From Dysgonomonas sp. (GTDB lineage: Bacteria; Bacteroidota; Bacteroidia; Bacteroidales; Dysgonomonadaceae), in the NCBI GenBank assembly GCA_030151105.1, contig JASLEN010000108.1:1-5209 (forward strand): 5,209 nucleotides of DNA. Reading direction: 5' to 3'. The notes under the pieces were generated by a model. It did no database searches and was not told the origin of the DNA. It saw nothing but the letters and a program-made list of their open reading frames with translations. How positions within the stretch are numbered: position 1 is the first letter of the stretch; each line of letters begins with the position of its first letter. The translations under genes were made by a program, and so were the position numbers. Below, in pieces: positions 1 through 5,209 of the stretch.

Positions 1-270
1 CTTACGACCATCAGTCAATTCAATATCAACAGTATGGTTAGAAAATACAATATCCCCTTCACATACCAATGTTTTGAATTCAACTCTACATGTCTCAATC
101 ATAGATCTCAACGTGTTGATATGCTCCACAAACTGCTTGTAATTGAATGTTTTGCCATCTACATATTGTACATAATCTGGTGCTATAAAATTGCCAAGTT
201 CTTCCATCTTGAAGCTTTTATTTTCAAACAGATTAATAAACAAATCTCTTATGATATTCTTGTTACTCAT
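1..270 (-). CDS. NTF2-like / SnoaL-like small protein, C-terminus cut by the left window edge
   Basis: An ATG at 270-268 opens a frame that stays open for 90 codons and runs off the window. The protein begins MSNKNIIRDLFINLFENKSF and later reads APDYVQYVDGKTFNYKQF, followed by a strand-like stretch ending in VFSNHTVDIELTDGRK. An N-terminal helix, then a 'Y.QYVDGK' segment, a second helix (HINTLRSMIETC) and alternating beta strands are the layout of the first two thirds of the NTF2/SnoaL fold, whose members are usually 110-150 residues. Such domains bind or convert small hydrophobic ligands or act as scaffolds. No catalytic residues can be assigned and the C-terminus is missing, so the function is unknown. 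There is no signal peptide or membrane segment, so it is probably cytosolic. It starts 36 nt after the metH stop on the same strand, so cotranscription is likely, although a promoter-like pair lies in the gap. The family call is from pattern recognition, not a search. Confidence 0.68.
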   Translation of the reverse strand, partial: MSNKNIIRDLFINLFENKSFKMEELGNFIAPDYVQYVDGKTFNYKQFVEHINTLRSMIETCRVEFKTLVCEGDIVFSNHTVDIELTDGRK

Positions 271-274
271 ATCC

Positions 275-305
275 TAAATGTACTAAAATTTCAATTCTTT
301 ACAAA
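275..305 (-). promoter_or_regulatory. Candidate Bacteroidota-type promoter for the NTF2-like gene
   Basis: On the minus strand the metH/NTF2-like gap holds TTTG at 305-302, 19 nt of spacer, then TACATTTA at 282-275. The known Bacteroides primary-sigma consensus is TTTG, 19-21 nt, TAnnTTTG, so this matches except for the last base of the -7 element. The predicted transcription start would fall at or within a few bases of the ATG at 270, giving a leaderless or nearly leaderless mRNA. The region is AT-rich and chance matches are easy, so this is tentative. Confidence 0.25.
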
Positions 306-306
306 T

Positions 307-3300
307 TTATACTAAATTGGCAGCCAAGAATTTGCGAGTAATACTCTCTTCTTGTCCCCTATTTTTGATATACTCTACAGCTTGTGTTTCATCAATTTTT
401 CCAATAGCAAAATACTTTGATTCGGGATGTGCAATAATAATGCCACTCACCGATGCATTAGGGAACATAACACCATTTTCGGTCAATTCTACCCCTATTT
501 CTTCTGACTGCAACAAGTCATGATTCAATATAAAATTGATAGACTGATCTGGAATAGATGGATACCCTACTGCTGGACGAATACTCTGATACTTGACGGC
601 AAACATCTCATTTACAGTCAATTTTTCATCTTCTACAAAGCCCCAATATTTTGTTCTTATGCGATGGTGCAACCACTCCGTTGTAGCCTCTGCCAGACGA
701 TCTAAAACCGATTTGAGCAATAATACATTATACTCATCTCCCGCATCTTCATACTTTTGAAGCAAAGCCTCAGCTCCACCCAGCCCTGCACTAACCGTAA
801 ATCCACAAACATAATCCTTGCGACCTTCCGCTTTTGGCATCACATAATCCGCCAAAGATAAGTATATATTTCGATCTGTTTTCTTTTGTTGGCGCAACAT
901 TGGGAAACGCTTACCATCGACATATATACTTTCATCCTCACTATAAGCCTCATAGATTCCAAAAACTGTGCTAATAAAATCTGCTTTTATATGCACCAAA
1001 TGATCTAACATAGCATTGGCATCCTTGTACAACTTAGCTGCTTCTTGTGCTTTCTCTCTCTCGGCCTCTGGAAAGGAGTTGAGCCAAGTTGCACGACATG
1101 AAGGACAGCTGTCTGTGCCATGAATAGAGCCATAACGAGCTGAAAGATTCCACGAGTGGAAGAAAAATTTCCAATCAAGATATGGGATAATTTCTGATAC
1201 TGGGATGTTTTTGTAAACTTGTCTTCCCTTCGATCTAGGCTCTGTAGGCTGATATTCGCTCCAATCTATTTTATAAGGCATTGTTTTCACCTCCGAGAAT
1301 GGAAGCAAATTCTCTTTTTTATCTTTTTGTGCTTCAGCAAGCGATGCATACTCTTGTTGCATCTCTTGAATGAACTCATCTTTTACAGTTGGGTTTACCA
1401 ATTTTGCAACTACAGCAGGTGCTTGCGAAGCATCCTTCACATACACTACTGAGCCACTATTGTAGTTCGGAGCAATTTTTATTGCTGTATGCAACTTAGA
1501 AGTTGTAGCTCCACCAATCATCAATGGCATATTGAATCCAGCTTTCTCCATTTCCTTAGCCACCACGCTCATCTCTTCGAGTGATGGCGTAATCAAACCG
1601 CTAAGGCAAACAATATCTGGTTTAAGTTCTTTTATTTTTGCAATAATCACTTCGGGAGGAGTCATCACCCCGAGGTCAATCATTTCGTAGTTGTTACAAG
1701 CCAGAATGATGGATACAATATTTTTACCAATATCATGCACATCTCCTTTCACGGTAGCAATCAGCAGTTTACCATTCTTCTTACTGCCTTCTGCTTTTTG
1801 ACTTTCGAGAACTGGTTGCAAAATAGCTACAGCACGTTTCATTGTACGAGCTGTCTTAACTACCTGAGGTAGAAACATTTTACCCGATCCAAAGAGTTCT
1901 CCAACTCTGTTCATTCCATCCATCAAAGGGCCATCTATAATGTTGACAGCAAACGGATAAACATTGAGTGCCTCCGCTAAGTCTTCTTCCAGATAATCAC
2001 TAATTCCTTTGATTAAAGCATGTTGCAAACGTCCTGATAGATCAAATGCACGCCACTCTTCTACTTTAGCTTCAGAAACTCCAGACTTTTCTTCACGTAT
2101 TTTCTCTGCATATTCTATCAACTCTTCTGTTGCTTCTGCTCTTCTATTGAAAATAACATCCTCCACCAAGTTTAATAAATCTGTTGGAATATCATCATAA
2201 ACCACAGATTGCCCTGGGTTTACAATCCCCATATCCATACCACGCTGAATAGCATAATAAAGGAAAACAGAGTGCATTACCTCACGGATGTAATCGTTGC
2301 CACGCAAGGCAAATGAGAGGTTGCTCACCCCACCACTTATATGTGCATGAGGCAGATTCGCTCTGATCCAAGTAATTGTTTCGAGGAAGTCAACAGCATA
2401 ATTTCTATGCTCCTCGATACCCGTTGCAATAGCTAGAATATTAGGGTCGAATATAATATCTCGAGGCTCGAATCCATCTTCGGTCAATAGTTTATAAGCA
2501 CGACCACAGATTTCGATTCTTCTTTCAAAAGTATCGGCTTGTCCTGTTTCGTCAAATGCCATCACAATGGCTGCTGCACCATAAGAACGAATGATGCGAG
2601 CATGATTGAGGAACTCCTCTTCACCCTCTTTGAGCGAAATAGAATTAACAACAGCTTTACCTTGTACACATTTCAATCCAGCTACCAGCACTTCCCATTT
2701 GGATGAGTCGATCATAACTGGAATACGTGATACATCTGGATCAGACGCTACCATATTGAGGAAAGTAGTCATTTCTTTCGCTCCATCTAGCAAGCCCTCA
2801 TCCATATTGACATCAAGAATCTGCGCACCATCCTCTACTTGTCTCGTCGCAATTTGAAGTGCCTCTTCATACTTTTCTTCCTTTATCAATCGTAAGAATC
2901 GACGAGACCCTGCAACATTACAGCGTTCGCCCACATTGATAAAGTTTATTTCGGGTTTGGCTTCTAGCAATTCGAGGCCAGAAAGCCACATATATTCTGA
3001 TTTTTGAGCAGGAATGTGAGGTTTAGCATCCTTTACTAACTCCACATATTTAGCAATATGTTCTGGTGTTGTTCCACAACATCCTCCCAAGATATTCACA
3101 AGTCCTTCGTTAATGAATTCAGTCAACTGCCCAGCCATTATCTCGGGAGTTTCGTCATATTCACCAAATTGATTTGGAAGTCCAGCATTGGGATAAGCTG
3201 ATACAAAATTGGAAGATAAACGTCCTAGCTCTTTCAAGAAGGGTTTCATATCTGACGCACCAAAAGAACAGTTAAGACCAATTGAAAGCACATCAATATG

Positions 3301-3999
3301 CATTACGGAAGCCAAGAAAGCCCCAATAGTTTGTCCCGAAAGTGTACGCCCTCCCTTGTCCGAAAGTGTTACAGAAATCATCACAGGAATGTCAATTCCT
3401 TTTTCCTTCTTCACTTCTTCGATAGCAAAAAGTGCAGCTTTGGCATTCAAGGTATCGAAAATAGTTTCCACCAAAAGAATATCTACCCCACCCTCTACCA
3501 AACCTTCCACTTGTTCTTTGTACGAAATACGAAGGTCATCAAAAGTAACTGCTCTGAAAATAGGATTCTCAACCTTAGGACTAATAGACGCCGTTTTGTT
3601 GGTAGGTCCCATTGCACCTGCCACAAAACGAGGTTTATCTGGATTCTTTTTATTGAAATCATCTGCAGCACGACGTGCAATGCGAGCTGCCTCGATATTA
3701 ATTTCTTTCACGAATGACTCCATTCCATAATCTTCCATAGAAATGGAAGTACCATTGAATGAGTTAGTTTCTATAATATCAGCACCAGCCTCTAGGTATT
3801 CCCTGTGAATAGCCTCAATGATTTGCGGTTGAGTAAGACAGAGTAAGTCATTGTTCCCTTTTTGCAATCTTTCCACATCTGCAAAACGGGTTCCTCGATA
3901 GTCCTCTTCCGACAATTTGTAACGCTGTATCATTGTCCCCATTGCTCCATCGAGAATGAGTATTCTATCATTAAGAATTGATTGTATATTATTTTTCAT
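307..3999 (-). CDS. metH: Cobalamin-dependent methionine synthase (5-methyltetrahydrofolate--homocysteine methyltransferase)
   Basis: The enzyme transfers the methyl group of 5-methyltetrahydrofolate via cob(I)alamin to homocysteine, giving methionine and tetrahydrofolate in the cytosol. It has 1230 residues from the ATG at 3999, close to the 1227 of E. coli MetH, and all modules are present. The homocysteine domain (about 8-325) has zinc ligands C244 in GLNCSFG and C307/C308 in GGCCGTTP. The pterin domain (about 352-612) has NVGERCNVAGS and ISGGVSNLSF. The B12 cap and binding domains (about 647-880) have DVHDIGK with axial His755, SGLITPS and GGATTSK. The reactivation domain (about 900-1230) has the AdoMet-binding RPAVGY at 1141-1146. 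It carries an insert with CPSC at 965-968. A TTG at 4011 would add four residues; the ATG is preferred because the TTG extension is not conserved in my memory of the family and has no ribosome site. The ATG overlaps the preceding gene's stop by 11 nt. No cobalamin or SAM riboswitch precedes it. The gene looks intact and functional. Confidence 0.98.
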   Translation of the reverse strand: MKNNIQSILNDRILILDGAMGTMIQRYKLSEEDYRGTRFADVERLQKGNNDLLCLTQPQIIEAIHREYLEAGADIIETNSFNGTSISMEDYGMESFVKEINIEAARIARRAADDFNKKNPDKPRFVAGAMGPTNKTASISPKVENPIFRAVTFDDLRISYKEQVEGLVEGGVDILLVETIFDTLNAKAALFAIEEVKKEKGIDIPVMISVTLSDKGGRTLSGQTIGAFLASVMHIDVLSIGLNCSFGASDMKPFLKELGRLSSNFVSAYPNAGLPNQFGEYDETPEIMAGQLTEFINEGLVNILGGCCGTTPEHIAKYVELVKDAKPHIPAQKSEYMWLSGLELLEAKPEINFINVGERCNVAGSRRFLRLIKEEKYEEALQIATRQVEDGAQILDVNMDEGLLDGAKEMTTFLNMVASDPDVSRIPVMIDSSKWEVLVAGLKCVQGKAVVNSISLKEGEEEFLNHARIIRSYGAAAIVMAFDETGQADTFERRIEICGRAYKLLTEDGFEPRDIIFDPNILAIATGIEEHRNYAVDFLETITWIRANLPHAHISGGVSNLSFALRGNDYIREVMHSVFLYYAIQRGMDMGIVNPGQSVVYDDIPTDLLNLVEDVIFNRRAEATEELIEYAEKIREEKSGVSEAKVEEWRAFDLSGRLQHALIKGISDYLEEDLAEALNVYPFAVNIIDGPLMDGMNRVGELFGSGKMFLPQVVKTARTMKRAVAILQPVLESQKAEGSKKNGKLLIATVKGDVHDIGKNIVSIILACNNYEMIDLGVMTPPEVIIAKIKELKPDIVCLSGLITPSLEEMSVVAKEMEKAGFNMPLMIGGATTSKLHTAIKIAPNYNSGSVVYVKDASQAPAVVAKLVNPTVKDEFIQEMQQEYASLAEAQKDKKENLLPFSEVKTMPYKIDWSEYQPTEPRSKGRQVYKNIPVSEIIPYLDWKFFFHSWNLSARYGSIHGTDSCPSCRATWLNSFPEAEREKAQEAAKLYKDANAMLDHLVHIKADFISTVFGIYEAYSEDESIYVDGKRFPMLRQQKKTDRNIYLSLADYVMPKAEGRKDYVCGFTVSAGLGGAEALLQKYEDAGDEYNVLLLKSVLDRLAEATTEWLHHRIRTKYWGFVEDEKLTVNEMFAVKYQSIRPAVGYPSIPDQSINFILNHDLLQSEEIGVELTENGVMFPNASVSGIIIAHPESKYFAIGKIDETQAVEYIKNRGQEESITRKFLAANLV

Positions 4000-5209
4000 T
4001 CTTTTCTTCAATTTTATCTACAAATGTAGCCTCTATATCATAATAGTGCCTATAATACACAGTATAGTCAGTGTATTCAAATCTGTAGTCCATATATATA
4101 ACTTCGAAAGTGATATTTCTATTACCCTTTTTTATATTGTCACTAATATACACCTCTCTCTTTGCCATTTCTTTGTGTAAAAAATACGTTCCTTTGAGAA
4201 AGGTAATATAATCTTTTGATGCGCAAATAATCAACACTACTAAGAACATTAAGTTGAGTATTTTTGGCATTATTTGTTTAAAATCTATGTTACCGTATAA
4301 TATAGCTATAGATACAATCGTAAGCATTGTGATTATAAAAAAAGCACGAGGAGGGAAGCTTGGTGCAAGAATCGTAAGCCAAATAGAGATATTTGCTATT
4401 AAGAAAAAGACAAGTGAATAGATCAAAGTATCTTTTTGAGTCTCTTTATTTTTTGCAAAAAAATGATGTAAGCCCATACACACTAAATAAATAATAATAG
4501 GACGCAACATAAAGTGTCGATATGACCCCCAAATATATGGAAGACGATGTTCTATTTTTTCAAGAGAACTAAAGAGCCCTAAATGTCCCTCAGCCTCTGC
4601 CCGTACAGCATTACCAGGTGCAAGTATCATCAAACTACACCCAATGATAACTCCTACCAAACCAACAATAGCCCAAAGTGGAATTTGTCTTTTTTGACGA
4701 AAATAAATAAGAGCTAGAAAGCTTATAACTAATAGAAATAAAGTTGGTCCTGTGTTCTCGTTAGACCATCCTGCTACAATTCCAAACAAGAGAAAGCCTA
4801 CTATCCGCAATGTTGAATCTTTATATTCTTTGCCTCTTGCTAGTTTATAATAGGGTAAGAAAAATGCTAATGCAATTGCAGTTGTCCAAAGATAGTTAGC
4901 ACTTCCTGTTTTCCAAACCGCACTTGATAAAAAAGACGGAGTGAAATAGAATACTGCAAATCCAATAAAAAGGAGAAGAAAAAAGTTATATCCGCTTTTT
5001 TGCAATCCTATTCTGTAAATTAAATATATTAAACAACAAAAGATGACACTATTAATAAAAGCTTGAGCAGTAAAGCCCAATAGGAGGAATAAATGAACCG
5101 CAAAGTGAGCTATGACTCTGCCTCCCCAATTGAAATAATTTTCTTTTGCTTGGTAAAAACAACATCAACGACTTTACCATTTACAAAAATCGAAAACGCA
5201 CTATAGAAA
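3989..5209 (-). CDS. DUF6056 family polytopic membrane protein, 5' end off the window and apparently frameshifted
   Basis: The downstream frame (stop at 3989-3991) encodes a very hydrophobic protein. It is recognised as DUF6056-like by KENYFNWGGRVIAHF near its start, then WKTGSANYLW, GWSNENTGP, LAPGNAVRA and LAPSFPPRAFF, the conserved loop motifs as I remember them. Counting from the TTG at 5080 (363 codons), I see about ten membrane segments, roughly at residues 5-24, 32-50, 62-80, 91-106, 112-127, 135-154, 192-208, 218-238, 245-262 and 273-288. A soluble, Tyr-rich tail follows. The biochemical role is not established; the layout recalls membrane glycosyltransferases or envelope-polysaccharide proteins (inference). 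The conserved WGGR motif lies upstream of the TTG at 5080, so that TTG is not the true start. Further upstream the frame meets TGA at 5167-5165, while the neighbouring frame supplies the expected preceding residues, pointing to a one-base deletion. Whether this is a pseudogene or a sequence error is open. Its 3' end overlaps metH by 11 nt. Sampled by eye, its 3' part is more AT-rich than metH. Confidence 0.8.
5139..5147 (-). other. Probable one-base deletion (frameshift) in the DUF6056 gene
   Basis: On the minus strand, 5208-5146 reads in one frame as FYSAFSIFVNGK followed by VVDVVFTKQ. That frame then runs on to a TAG at 5112-5110. The conserved continuation KENYFNWGGR lies one frame away. 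Both possible sites are short A runs, at 5147-5144 and 5142-5139. One extra A in the first gives ...TKQKENYFNWGGR, and in the second gives ...TKQKKNYFNWGGR, restoring a single continuous frame to the right window edge. The family usually has a Gln and an aromatic pair just before WGGR, which the repaired reading supplies. A single-site -1 slip at A AAG is possible but there is no classic slippery heptamer. Confidence 0.65.

Noticed and set aside
271..306. Rho-independent terminator after metH
   Set aside because: No GC-rich inverted repeat followed by a T run is present in the 36-nt gap.
34..315. Plus-strand open frame of 93 codons at the left edge
   Set aside because: It is antisense to the NTF2-like gene and the metH stop. 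The minus-strand reading has recognisable fold-like sequence, whereas this one does not.
3209..3730. Plus-strand open frame of 173 codons
   Set aside because: It lies entirely antisense to the conserved homocysteine-binding domain of metH, has low-complexity Ser/Lys/Ile-rich composition, and shows no domain motif; it is a shadow of the real gene.
4000..4011. TTG at 4011 as the metH start
   Set aside because: It adds only MKKR before an ATG that fits the usual N-terminus length, and has no ribosome-binding signal to favour it.
4021..4028. TACATTTG on the minus strand just upstream of metH, an exact match to the Bacteroides -7 element
   Set aside because: There is no TTTG at 19-21 nt upstream of it, and it lies within the coding sequence of the DUF6056 gene, so a metH promoter is not supported.
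3989..4300. Cobalamin or SAM riboswitch upstream of metH
   Set aside because: The region is coding sequence of the overlapping upstream gene, and I see neither a B12-box-like sequence nor the paired elements of such riboswitches.

Overview
The window looks like chromosomal DNA from the phylum Bacteroidota, most likely order Bacteroidales. The evidence is moderate to low GC, the Bacteroidales style of the methionine synthase (including an extra Cys-rich insert near its C-terminus), A-rich start regions without clear Shine-Dalgarno sequences, and a promoter-like TTTG/TAnnTTTG pair. Genus cannot be set from the sequence alone.

All genes lie on the minus strand, so the window is read from right to left. 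At the right, 5209 to 3989 holds a polytopic membrane protein of the DUF6056 type. Its 5' end is outside the window, and its reading frame appears to be broken by a one-base loss near 5139-5147. Next, 3999 to 307 holds a complete cobalamin-dependent methionine synthase (metH) with all its modules. Its probable ATG lies inside the last codons of the membrane-protein gene, an 11-nt overlap. After a 36-nt gap, 270 to 1 holds the first 90 codons of a small NTF2-like/SnoaL-like protein, cut by the left edge.

The tight spacing suggests one transcription unit, DUF6056 gene -> metH -> NTF2-like gene, with a possible extra promoter in the last gap. There is no obvious shared pathway. MetH is central one-carbon/methionine metabolism, DUF6056 proteins resemble multi-spanning envelope (glycosyltransferase-like) proteins, and the NTF2-like fold serves many roles. 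I see no RNA gene, mobile element, CRISPR array, riboswitch or clear terminator, and no stretch over 300 bases without a gene. I did not find a novel system. The points most worth a second look are the frameshift in the DUF6056 gene, the overlap placing metH behind it, and the CxxC insert in the MetH activation domain.
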